This document shows positions 7,007 through 12,440 of a stretch of 12,440 nt of DNA, one piece after another. The position numbers were made by a program, and so were the translations under genes. Positions within the stretch are counted from its first letter, which is position 1; every line of letters starts with the position of its first letter. The DNA is from an uncultured Pseudomonadaceae bacterium (GTDB lineage Bacteria > Pseudomonadota > Gammaproteobacteria > Pseudomonadales > Pseudomonadaceae), in the NCBI GenBank assembly GCA_947630465.1, contig CANRHT010000042.1, positions 1 to 12,440 of the forward strand. Reading direction: 5' to 3'. The notes beneath the pieces are model-generated. The model was not told the origin of the DNA and searched no databases. It saw nothing but the letters and a program-made list of their open reading frames with translations.

Positions 7007-7897
7007 TTAGAGCGCAGCCAATGCCGACTCAAGATCAGGGTAGCGAAACTCAAAACCAATCTGCGCGGTACGCTCAGGCTGAATATGCTGTCCACCCAGT
7101 AATAAACCCGCCATGTCACCCAGGACTAATTTCAACACAAAACCCGGCGCGGCCATAATGGCTGGACGCTGCACATGCTTGCCTAAGGCTTTGGCAAAAT
7201 CTTGGTTGCGTACAGGCTGGGGGGCACAGGCATTGTAGGCACCGCGCGCATCAGGCTGGTGCAACAAGTAATCAATCAAGGCCACTTCATCATCGAGGTG
7301 CACCCATGGCATCCATTGCTGACCGCTGCCTTGTTTACCGCCCAAACCCAGTTTAAATAGCGGCATCAGACGCGATAAAAACCCACCTTTAGCAGTCAGC
7401 ACCAATCCGGTGCGTACCAACACAACGCGCACACCCAATGGCTCTGCAGCTTGCGCCGCGGCTTCCCAATCGGCGCACAACTGCGTGGCAAAATCAGGCT
7501 GTTGCACCGGGCTGCTTTCAGTGATGATCTGCTCGCCACCATCGCCATACCAACCCACCGCCGAGCCTGAAATCAGCAGTGGTGGCTTATGCTCTAACTC
7601 AGCCATCCAACTGACCAAGCGCTCAGTTAAAGCAATACGGCTGTCGCGCAGTAACGCTCGGCGCGCCTGTGTCCAAGGCCGATCAGCAATGGGTGCGCCA
7701 GCTAAATTAATCACCGCATCCAAGGCGACAGCGTTGAGTTCGCTTAAATCCGCCACAGCATGCACTGCAGCACCGCACAGCTTTTTCACCTGCTCTGGAG
7801 TGCGGCTCCAGACATAGAGCTCATGCCCCTGCGCCAACCAAAACTGGCACAAGCTGCGACCAATCAATCCGGTACCGCCGGTTATTAAAATACGCAT
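7007..7897 (-). CDS. TIGR01777/YfcH-type NAD(P)-binding epimerase family protein
   Basis: This is an atypical short-chain dehydrogenase of the SulA/YfcH group, whose physiological substrate is not established. The 296-residue protein begins directly with the Rossmann motif Thr-Gly-Gly-Thr-Gly-Leu-Ile-Gly. It continues with Val-Ile-Asn-Leu-Ala-Gly-Ala-Pro-Ile, typical of this group, and Ser-Gly-Ser-Ala-Val-Gly-Trp-Tyr-Gly around the catalytic Tyr region. The C-terminal segment matches the DUF1731 type (Pro-x-Phe-Val-Leu-Lys-Leu). Length matches E. coli YfcH, about 297. I chose ATG 7897 rather than the in-frame ATG at 7948: GAGGAG (7906-7911) lies 8 nt upstream, and the longer form would add 17 residues before the Rossmann strand. 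It is divergent from the FAD oxidoreductase gene and probably shares its control region. Confidence 0.88.
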   Translation of the reverse strand: MRILITGGTGLIGRSLCQFWLAQGHELYVWSRTPEQVKKLCGAAVHAVADLSELNAVALDAVINLAGAPIADRPWTQARRALLRDSRIALTERLVSWMAELEHKPPLLISGSAVGWYGDGGEQIITESSPVQQPDFATQLCADWEAAAQAAEPLGVRVVLVRTGLVLTAKGGFLSRLMPLFKLGLGGKQGSGQQWMPWVHLDDEVALIDYLLHQPDARGAYNACAPQPVRNQDFAKALGKHVQRPAIMAAPGFVLKLVLGDMAGLLLGGQHIQPERTAQIGFEFRYPDLESALAAL

Positions 7898-7905
7898 CGC
7901 TGATT

Positions 7906-7911
7906 CTCCTC
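7906..7911 (-). promoter_or_regulatory. Ribosome binding site of the epimerase gene
   Basis: GAGGAG on the minus strand, 8 nt before ATG 7897. It decides the start in favour of the shorter, family-length protein. Confidence 0.75.
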
Positions 7912-7988
7912 GACATGCTGCACGGTTGACGCTGCCAAGCACTGGCACATGATCTAACTGAGCACTAAAATGCTCGAGTACTTATTAA

Positions 7989-8038
7989 ACTATAGAACCG
8001 CCCCGAATACTTGTACAATCGTTAAACATTCGTATAAG
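7989..8038. promoter_or_regulatory. Divergent promoters sharing one palindromic -35 box
   Basis: TTGTACAA at 8011-8018 is its own reverse complement. Rightward, TTGTAC (8011-8016) and TATAAG (8033-8038) are 16 nt apart and face the FAD gene, whose start is 61 nt further on. Leftward, TTGTAC (8018-8013) and TATAGT (7994-7989) are 18 nt apart and face the epimerase gene. The matches to sigma-70 elements are read directly from the sequence; promoter activity is inferred. Simultaneous use of both would cause a clash of RNA polymerases at the shared box. Confidence 0.5.
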
Positions 8039-8051
8039 TATTTGTTATACG
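8006..8051. repeat. Nested inverted repeats, candidate operator
   Basis: AATACTTGTAC (8006-8016) and GTATAAGTATT (8032-8042) form an inverted repeat with 10 of 11 pairs matched and a 15-nt spacer. A second perfect inverted repeat, CGTATAA (8031-8037) and TTATACG (8045-8051), shares the middle arm. The first dyad covers both the -35 and -10 elements of the rightward promoter, a layout common for dimeric repressors and for MerR-family regulators. No regulator gene is present in the window. Confidence 0.5.
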
Positions 8052-8098
8052 CACAGATTCAATCCTCCTGTGAACCCATTTGCCTGCAAGGAACACTT

Positions 8099-9037
8099 AT
8101 GTCGTCTTCTAAAATTGCCGTTATCGGTGCCGGTCTTGCCGGAATCACTGCAGCACGCAGCCTCACAGCAGCCGGCTATAATGTACAAGTCTTTGAAAAA
8201 AGCCGTGGCAGCGGTGGTCGTTTAGCCAGTAAACGTAGTGATATGGGGCGTGTTAATTTAGGTGCACAAGCTTTTAGCACTGATGATGCGCAGTTCCTGC
8301 AGGAACTGGAAAACTGGCAGCAGTCAGGCTGGGTCGAGGGTTTGGCTGCAGACCCAACACTGTGGACAGGCGCGCCCTACATGAGTGCCTTAACACGTAA
8401 CCTATTAGGTCATATTAATACCCATTTTGCCTGCGAAATTCGCACTCTCAGCCATGACGACAACGGTTGGTCTTTACATGATCAACACCAGCATGTGCAC
8501 GGTCCTTTTAAGCAATTGGTGGTGGCAATTCCCGCACCTCAAGCTGAAACGCTATTAGAACCCTGCGCGCCTGAACTGGCAGGACAAGCGGGCTCAGTGG
8601 TGATGCAACCGATTTGGATGGTGGCGCTGGGCTTTAAGCAGCCTGTGCATCTCAAACAGCCTATCGATCAATTGCATAACGACGCTATTGCGCAAGTCAC
8701 CCTCACACCACTGTCAGACGATCACCCCATGCAAACGCTGATGTTGCGTGCAACTGACAGTTGGAGCAGTGCGCATCTTGAAAACGAACGTGAGCAAGTG
8801 ATTGCCGACTTAAGCGCATCCTTAGCCAGCGTACTGAGCGAGCCGCTACCCGTGGCCGATAGCGTTTTCGCCCACCGTTGGCGCTATGGTTTAGGTGCAT
8901 TAACCCAGCCGTCAACCTTGTTAGCGGATGCACAACGTGGTCTTTATTTAGCCGGTGACTGGTGTGGCACAGGTGATGTTTATAGCGCATGGCGCAGTGG
9001 CCAGCATGCTGCACAACAGATAATCAGCCAGCAATAA
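8099..9037 (+). CDS. Renalase-like FAD-dependent oxidoreductase
   Basis: This is a 312-residue flavoprotein of the amine oxidase/renalase type. The N-terminal dinucleotide-binding motif is Gly-Ala-Gly-Leu-Ala-Gly (10-15), with the ribose-binding acid Glu33. The following Arg-Gly-Ser-Gly-Gly-Arg (36-41) is characteristic of the renalase and amine oxidase families. Near the C-terminus Leu-Ala-Gly-Asp-Trp (284-288) is the second FAD contact. There is no signal peptide, so it is probably cytoplasmic. Bacterial renalases oxidise wrongly reduced forms of NAD(P)H; whether this enzyme does so cannot be told from sequence. I chose ATG 8099, after AAGGA, over ATG 7970: the extra 43 residues of the longer frame would cover the promoter and operator and have no family counterpart. 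Confidence 0.85.
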   Translation: MSSSKIAVIGAGLAGITAARSLTAAGYNVQVFEKSRGSGGRLASKRSDMGRVNLGAQAFSTDDAQFLQELENWQQSGWVEGLAADPTLWTGAPYMSALTRNLLGHINTHFACEIRTLSHDDNGWSLHDQHQHVHGPFKQLVVAIPAPQAETLLEPCAPELAGQAGSVVMQPIWMVALGFKQPVHLKQPIDQLHNDAIAQVTLTPLSDDHPMQTLMLRATDSWSSAHLENEREQVIADLSASLASVLSEPLPVADSVFAHRWRYGLGALTQPSTLLADAQRGLYLAGDWCGTGDVYSAWRSGQHAAQQIISQQ

Positions 9038-9065
9038 GCTCACACTTTCATCAGCAGCACTCCAC

Positions 9066-9112
9066 AACAACCGCTGACGTTGGTAAATTATGCCAAGCTT
9101 GCGGCGGTTGTT
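9066..9112 (+). terminator. Possible terminator stem-loop after the FAD oxidoreductase gene
   Basis: AACAACCGC (9066-9074) pairs with GCGGTTGTT (9104-9112) over 9 bp. Inside lies a second small stem, TTGG (9080-9083) with CCAA (9093-9096). A T-rich stretch (TTTGTT) overlaps and follows the descending arm. It begins 28 nt after the stop codon and ends 42 nt before the antiporter start. It could be a terminator or a leader structure of the next gene. Confidence 0.4.
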
Positions 9113-9143
9113 TGTTAAAGTACGCCACACACCAAGACTGACT

Positions 9144-9157
9144 TAGGAACCGCTGTG
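9144..9157 (+). promoter_or_regulatory. Ribosome site and GTG start of the antiporter gene
   Basis: TAGGA (9144-9148) precedes GTG 9155. The encoded residues Val/Met-Ile-Glu-Ala-Val begin the first membrane segment directly, so this is the natural start. Confidence 0.6.
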
Positions 9158-10705
9158 ATCGAAGCCGTATGGATTGTTTTTGCCTTTAGTCTAGGCATTG
9201 GCGTACGCCTGTTTGGCTTGCCACCTTTAATTGGCTACCTAGCAGCAGGTTTCTCCATTGCTGCGTCGGCAGATTACTTAGGTTTAAGCGTTGATAGCAC
9301 CAGCGCTCTACAACATATCGCCCACCTTGGCGTGCTGCTGTTGTTATTTACGGTCGGTTTAAAACTCAAAGTCAAAAGCTTAGCGCGCCCAGAAGTGATG
9401 GGCGGCGGCTTGCTGCACTTTTTTATCAGCACTGCGGTATTCGCTCCAGGCTTTGTTTTCTTCTTAGATATCAGCTGGTACACCGCCACTATGCTGGCGA
9501 TTGCGCTGTCTTTTTCCAGCACCGTACTGGCCGCCAAAGTGCTGGAAGGCAAACGCGAACTGCGTGCATTTCACGGCCGAGTTGCCATTGGTATCTTGGT
9601 TGTACAAGACTTAATTGCGTTATGTGTGATGAGCATTGCCAGCGGGCAAACGCCTTCCATGTGGGCGCTGGTGGTGTTTGGCATCCCCTTATTGCGCCCA
9701 CTGATTTATCGCCTCGTGGATTACAGCGGCCACGAAGAACTGTTGGTTTTATTAGGCTTACTGCTCGCGCTGGTGGTCGGCGGTTATGGCTTTGAGCAAA
9801 TTGGTCTCAGTTCTGAACTCGGTGCATTAGCCTTTGGTGCTTTACTGGCGAACCACCCACGTTCCAGCGAACTCTCAAAAGCGCTGTGGAGCATTAAAGA
9901 AATCTTCTTGGTGGGTTTCTTTTTGCAAATTGGTATTGGTGGCTTACCTGACCAGCAGGCGGTCATTTTTGCCTTAGTACTGGCGATCGCTTTACCACTC
10001 AAAGGTGTCTTGTTTTTTGCTCTATTAGTGCTGTTTAAACTGCGCGCACGCAGTGCCTTTTTAACCAGCTTAAGCCTGACCAACTACAGTGAATTTGGCT
10101 TGATTGTCGCCAGTATTGCCATTCCTGAATGGATTATTCCACTGGCGTTAACTGTGGCTTTTTCCTTTGTACTGTCAGCGCCACTGAATCGTTTTGCGCA
10201 TCGACTCTATGACAAGCTCAGCAAGTACCTGATTTTATGTGAGCGTAAAGGTTTTCATCCCGACGAACAGCCCCTGTATATCAATGACGAGGTTTTGATT
10301 GTGGGTATGGGTCGCACCGGTATGGCCGCCTATGACGCACTGCAACATCAAGGCTTTTCTGTGCTGGGTATTGACTCGGATCCGATTAAAATCGAACAAC
10401 AAGCGGATGAGAAAATTAACAGCTTATTTGCTGATGCAGAAGACTCAGTGTTTTGGAAACGTCTGCGTGCACCGCATTTAAAGTATGTCATTTTAGCGGC
10501 GAATGATTTAGAAGCCAAAACCTTAGCGGCACAAAAACTGCGCGAAAGTGGTTTTAAAGGCACCATTATCAGCCACTGCTTATACCCTGAGGATGCCGAT
10601 AGCATTCGTGAGGCGGGGGCTGACTTTATTCATAAAACCTTTACTGAAACCGGCATGAAGCTGGCCGAGCACGTGCTCGAGCATAGCAAACCGCCTCAAG
10701 CCTAA
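9155..10705 (+). CDS. Kef-type monovalent cation:proton antiporter (CPA2) with RCK domain
   Basis: This is an inner-membrane antiporter of the CPA2/Kef/YbaL group, 516 residues. Residues 1 to about 365 are a chain of hydrophobic segments forming the exchanger domain. They include Val-Val-Gln-Asp-Leu-Ile-Ala-Leu, which carries the conserved Gln-Asp of Kef proteins, and a glycine-rich Leu-Gly-Ala-Leu-Ala-Phe-Gly-Ala-Leu-Leu-Ala. From about residue 378 a cytoplasmic RCK/TrkA-N Rossmann domain starts with Val-Gly-Met-Gly-Arg-Thr-Gly, followed by the acid in Gly-Ile-Asp-Ser-Asp that binds NAD(H). Potassium or sodium efflux in exchange for protons is likely, but the ion is not certain. Translation starts at GTG with TAGGA 6-7 nt upstream. 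It is shorter than KefC (about 620), and there is no ancillary KefF/KefG gene nearby, so glutathione gating is doubtful. Confidence 0.88.
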   Translation: MIEAVWIVFAFSLGIGVRLFGLPPLIGYLAAGFSIAASADYLGLSVDSTSALQHIAHLGVLLLLFTVGLKLKVKSLARPEVMGGGLLHFFISTAVFAPGFVFFLDISWYTATMLAIALSFSSTVLAAKVLEGKRELRAFHGRVAIGILVVQDLIALCVMSIASGQTPSMWALVVFGIPLLRPLIYRLVDYSGHEELLVLLGLLLALVVGGYGFEQIGLSSELGALAFGALLANHPRSSELSKALWSIKEIFLVGFFLQIGIGGLPDQQAVIFALVLAIALPLKGVLFFALLVLFKLRARSAFLTSLSLTNYSEFGLIVASIAIPEWIIPLALTVAFSFVLSAPLNRFAHRLYDKLSKYLILCERKGFHPDEQPLYINDEVLIVGMGRTGMAAYDALQHQGFSVLGIDSDPIKIEQQADEKINSLFADAEDSVFWKRLRAPHLKYVILAANDLEAKTLAAQKLRESGFKGTIISHCLYPEDADSIREAGADFIHKTFTETGMKLAEHVLEHSKPPQA

Positions 10706-10741
10706 AGAGCCAACAGATAGGTTTAAGCTGCAACACCAAAT

Positions 10742-10767
10742 CCCCGTACTAAAAGTACGGGGTCTTT
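10742..10767. terminator. Rho-independent terminator, probably bidirectional
   Basis: CCCCGTACT (10742-10750) pairs perfectly with AGTACGGGG (10754-10762) over a 3-nt loop, followed by TCTTT. On the other strand the hairpin is followed by ATTT. It sits 36 nt after the antiporter stop and 38 nt before the stop of the convergent small gene. Confidence 0.85.
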
Positions 10768-10799
10768 CGCGCAAAACTGATAACACCCAGCAGACCGCT

Positions 10800-11294
10800 T
10801 TACTCTATTGATTCAATATTCTGTGGTAAAGCTTGATATTCAAAGCCTTTTTTTGCAATGGCGTAGCACTCTTCAATGTGTGCATGACCAATCAATAGCA
10901 TCGCGCTACCACTCAGCGCCGCTGCTGCCGCTTGACCGGCAAAAGGAATAAATTTAAGCGCTTGCTTAGCCGTTAAGCGCAAGCCAACTTTCTGCAATAA
11001 CAACAGCACCACTTGTTTGGTGACCAGTTGTCCGATGACGCGAGTACCCGTGGTTTTAATCACTCCATACAAGAAGCTTTTAAACTGCGGATCGAGGCGA
11101 TTAATTTGCTCGGGCGTTAAACCAAACTGGCGGTTAATCGCCGGTAAGAGCTCTAAAAGTAACCCCACATCAGCGGCGATATCAACACCCGGCAGCGGCA
11201 CCAGCACCATACCGCTGGAGGCCAAAGCGCGTTTTTTCACCATGCTTTTACAATGCAAACGCACGGCATCAAGTTCTTCTATGGATGTCATCAC
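10800..11294 (-). CDS. Small hydrophobic DUF697-like protein, function unknown
   Basis: This is a 164-residue protein that I do not recognise with confidence. It has a short polar N-terminus, then a hydrophobic helix pair around Leu-Val-Pro-Leu-Pro-Gly-Val-Asp-Ile-Ala-Ala-Asp (about 31-42). A central amphipathic region with Leu-Leu-Leu-Leu near the middle follows, then an Ala/Gly-rich hydrophobic segment near residues 115-135. The proline-rich turn followed by Asp and a later Phe-Gly resembles the DUF697 (YcjF-like) membrane module often attached to GTPases; this is a family-level impression only. No GTPase domain or GTPase gene is adjacent. GTG 11294 and ATG 11291 are consecutive codons and either could be the start; GAGAGG lies upstream. 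It is transcribed divergently from the FliL-like gene and ends toward a shared terminator. Confidence 0.72.
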   Translation of the reverse strand: MMTSIEELDAVRLHCKSMVKKRALASSGMVLVPLPGVDIAADVGLLLELLPAINRQFGLTPEQINRLDPQFKSFLYGVIKTTGTRVIGQLVTKQVVLLLLQKVGLRLTAKQALKFIPFAGQAAAAALSGSAMLLIGHAHIEECYAIAKKGFEYQALPQNIESIE

Positions 11295-11492
11295 AACTCT
11301 TCACCTCTCTATGCCACCACACTGTACAGGGTTGTCATGATTAAGCTCTACTATCAATGTGCAAGTACGCAGTAAAGCAGCCTTCTTACCAACACTTTTA
11401 TACCATCAAGACGACACTGCAAAAATAACTTACACTGCAGCACTCGACGACTGATCTCCATGCTGATCAAACATGGATCAATTTTATGCCTT

Positions 11493-11507
11493 GGAGCACT
11501 GACCGTG
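11493..11507 (+). promoter_or_regulatory. Ribosome site and GTG start of the FliL-like gene
   Basis: GGAG at 11493-11496 is 8 nt before GTG 11505. The ATG at 11460 has no comparable site. A 6-bp inverted repeat, TCCATG (11457-11462) with CATGGA (11472-11477), lies just upstream. Confidence 0.65.
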
Positions 11508-11903
11508 AAATTTTTATCTACATTATTATTAGCTTTATCACTGAGCACGGTAGTGCAGGCTCAAGACGATGCGCCCGCTGCGCCAACCACGGCTTATGTC
11601 AATTTAACACCCGCCATTGTCGGTAACTACGGCGCAGGCGTGCGTTTAAAATACTATAAAGCGGATATTGCCTTGCGGGTAAAAGGCGAGAATGTAGCAC
11701 GAGTGGAATACCACGAGCCGCTGATTCGCGATCAATTGATTCAGCTCTTTGCTCAGCAAACAGATGAAGATATGAATGAGTTTGAGGGTAAAGAAAGAGT
11801 CAGAAAAGCAGCTCTGGCACAAGTTCGCCAAGCGCTGGTACAGGAAGAAGGGGAGGCTTTAGTGGATGACTTGTTGTTTAACAACTTGGTGGTGCAGCCT
11901 TAA
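11505..11903 (+). CDS. Secreted FliL-domain protein
   Basis: This is a 132-residue protein whose mature part matches the C-terminal domain of flagellar basal-body protein FliL. It has Tyr-Val-Asn-Leu-Thr-Pro near the start and a Leu-Lys-Tyr-Tyr-Lys-Ala-Asp-Ile-Ala-Leu strand. The FliL-type helix follows (Glu-Pro-Leu-Ile-Arg-Asp-Gln-Leu, then Gly-Lys-Glu-Arg-Val-Arg), and it ends in Phe-Asn-Asn-Leu-Val-Val-Gln. Unlike FliL, which keeps an N-terminal membrane anchor, it begins with a typical signal peptide that ends in Val-Gln-Ala before Gln-Asp-Asp. It may therefore be free in the periplasm. I chose GTG 11505, with GGAG at 11493-11496 and 8 nt spacing, over ATG 11460: the longer form would place 15 residues before a perfect signal peptide. 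There are no flagellar genes nearby. A role in motility is not shown. Confidence 0.82.
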   Translation: MKFLSTLLLALSLSTVVQAQDDAPAAPTTAYVNLTPAIVGNYGAGVRLKYYKADIALRVKGENVARVEYHEPLIRDQLIQLFAQQTDEDMNEFEGKERVRKAALAQVRQALVQEEGEALVDDLLFNNLVVQP

Positions 11904-11910
11904 AGCAATA

Positions 11911-11942
11911 ACACACCTAGCATCAGGCGAAGCTAGGTGTGT
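11911..11942. terminator. Hairpin between the convergent FliL-like and barrel genes
   Basis: ACACACCTAGC (11911-11921) pairs perfectly with GCTAGGTGTGT (11932-11942), an 11-bp stem with a 10-nt loop. It lies 7 nt after one stop codon and 7 nt from the other. There is no clear T run on the plus side. It probably serves both genes. Confidence 0.75.
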
Positions 11943-11949
11943 GAGTCAC

Positions 11950-12384
11950 TTAGAAGTTGTAGCGTAGGCCAACTGAGGCCAAATCTACATCATAAGAGTC
12001 AGCAACTTTTTTGTAACGCTCATACTCAGCAACAACTTCAATTGCTGGAGTGAATGCGTAGGAAGCGCCAACACCGAATGATGGCACCCATTCATTGGTT
12101 TTTGCTTTACCTTTACCAGAGACGGTATTAACACCATCTGTAACTGTGACTTTAGCAGTACCCTTAGTTTCTAAACGGTGGTAACCCACCTTACCAAACA
12201 ACTTAAAGTCATCCAGTGGTAGTGTTCCAACTAGATTTGCACCAAAACCTTTGGTGTCAAGGGCAACCTTCCCACTAAAATCTGAGCCATCTACTGTGCC
12301 GTAAACCTTATCTTTGCCTTCACCAAGATCAATATATTGCATTTCTAAAGCAACATATTGGTTTGCTTGTAAACCAACCGCCAT
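11950..12384 (-). CDS. OmpA-like outer-membrane beta-barrel protein, N-terminus missing
   Basis: The 144 residues are the C-terminal part of a small eight-stranded beta-barrel of the OmpA-like/OMP_b-brl type. Alternating polar and hydrophobic strands are visible: Tyr-Val-Ala-Leu-Glu-Met-Gln-Tyr with Asp-Leu-Gly, then Leu-Phe-Gly-Lys-Val-Gly-Tyr-His, Phe-Gly-Val-Gly-Ala-Ser-Tyr-Ala-Phe and Ile-Glu-Val-Val-Ala-Glu-Tyr-Glu-Arg. The protein ends in Leu-Arg-Tyr-Asn-Phe, whose terminal Phe is the outer-membrane sorting signal. ATG 12384 is only the first Met in this stretch. It has no ribosome site, and starting there would give a barrel protein without signal peptide or first strand. Homologous-looking sequence continues upstream in frame to a TAA at 12430-12432. 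The gene is therefore either broken, affected by a sequence error, or truncated. Confidence 0.7.
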   Translation of the reverse strand: MAVGLQANQYVALEMQYIDLGEGKDKVYGTVDGSDFSGKVALDTKGFGANLVGTLPLDDFKLFGKVGYHRLETKGTAKVTVTDGVNTVSGKGKAKTNEWVPSFGVGASYAFTPAIEVVAEYERYKKVADSYDVDLASVGLRYNF

Positions 12385-12440
12385 TTTATATGCTGTATCT
12401 GTACCGCCACCTTTGGTATCGGCAACTACTTAACCAGCCA
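12385..12440 (-). other. In-frame upstream part of the barrel gene, interrupted by TAA
   Basis: Read on the minus strand in the frame of the barrel gene, this stretch encodes Ala-Gly, then a stop (12432-12430), then Val-Val-Ala-Asp-Thr-Lys-Gly-Gly-Gly-Thr-Asp-Thr-Ala-Tyr-Lys. It runs straight into the downstream Met. The Thr-Asp-Thr-Ala-Tyr-Lys segment is what small barrel proteins usually show before the second strand, so the coding homology passes through position 12384. Confidence 0.5.

Noticed and set aside
7410..7817. 135-codon open frame on the plus strand opposite the epimerase gene
   Set aside because: It is antisense to a well-supported gene, has no family resemblance or ribosome site, and its Ala/Ser/Thr-rich composition is typical of a shadow frame.
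7898..7948. Upstream ATG for the epimerase
   Set aside because: A clear GAGGAG serves the ATG at 7897, which gives the usual length and starts directly with the Rossmann strand.
7970..8098. N-terminal extension of the FAD oxidoreductase by 43 residues
   Set aside because: The segment covers the promoter and dyads, has no ribosome site, and the Rossmann motif begins right after Met at 8099.
11414..11439. Direct repeat ACACTGCA twice, 18 nt apart, upstream of the FliL-like gene
   Set aside because: It is only 8 bases long and not tied to a recognisable promoter; chance is likely.
11460..11504. ATG start for the FliL-like protein
   Set aside because: It would put 15 residues before a complete signal peptide; GTG 11505 has the better ribosome site.
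1..12440. Search for CRISPR arrays, tRNA genes, insertion sequences, toxin-antitoxin pairs or phage genes
   Set aside because: No regularly spaced repeats, cloverleaf sequences, transposase or integrase motifs were seen by eye.

Overview
The window looks like a chromosomal segment from a denitrifying gammaproteobacterium of the Pseudomonas group. The order nirC-F-D-L-G-H-J-E-N is the heme d1 (cytochrome cd1 nitrite reductase, NirS) maturation operon as arranged in Pseudomonas. The base composition is only moderately GC-rich, which would suit lower-GC relatives such as Denitrificimonas or Thiopseudomonas rather than P. aeruginosa. That placement is inference from gene content; nothing in the window names the species.

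Positions 1-6905 are one compact plus-strand operon, entered inside nirC. Most junctions overlap or nearly touch: nirC/nirF and nirD/nirL by ATGA, nirL/nirG by one base, nirG/nirH by 26 nt and nirE/nirN by 10 nt. The only real gap is 59 nt before nirE, and it contains competing inverted repeats. The products form a pathway. NirE methylates uroporphyrinogen III to precorrin-2, which goes on to siroheme. NirD, NirL, NirG and NirH decarboxylate siroheme. NirJ (radical SAM) replaces propionates with oxo groups. Periplasmic NirF and NirN finish dihydro-heme d1 and pass it to NirS. NirC is a small c-type cytochrome. nirS itself must lie upstream of the window. A 13-bp hairpin follows nirN.

Positions 7007-9037 hold a divergent pair: a TIGR01777/YfcH-type NAD(P)-binding epimerase on the minus strand and a renalase-like FAD oxidoreductase on the plus strand. 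They share an unusual intergenic region in which a palindromic TTGTACAA can serve as the -35 box in both directions, inside a larger inverted repeat. A GTG-initiated Kef-type cation:proton antiporter with a C-terminal RCK domain follows at 9155-10705 and ends in a clear terminator.

Positions 10800-12440 hold a small hydrophobic DUF697-like protein (minus), a stand-alone secreted FliL-domain protein (plus, GTG start) and, converging on it, the C-terminal part of an OmpA-like outer-membrane beta-barrel protein. The barrel reading frame is cut by a TAA close to the window edge. I see no RNA genes, CRISPR arrays, insertion sequences or phage genes. The operon is textbook in content. The less familiar material is the divergent promoter, the nirE leader, the secreted FliL-like protein and the broken barrel gene.
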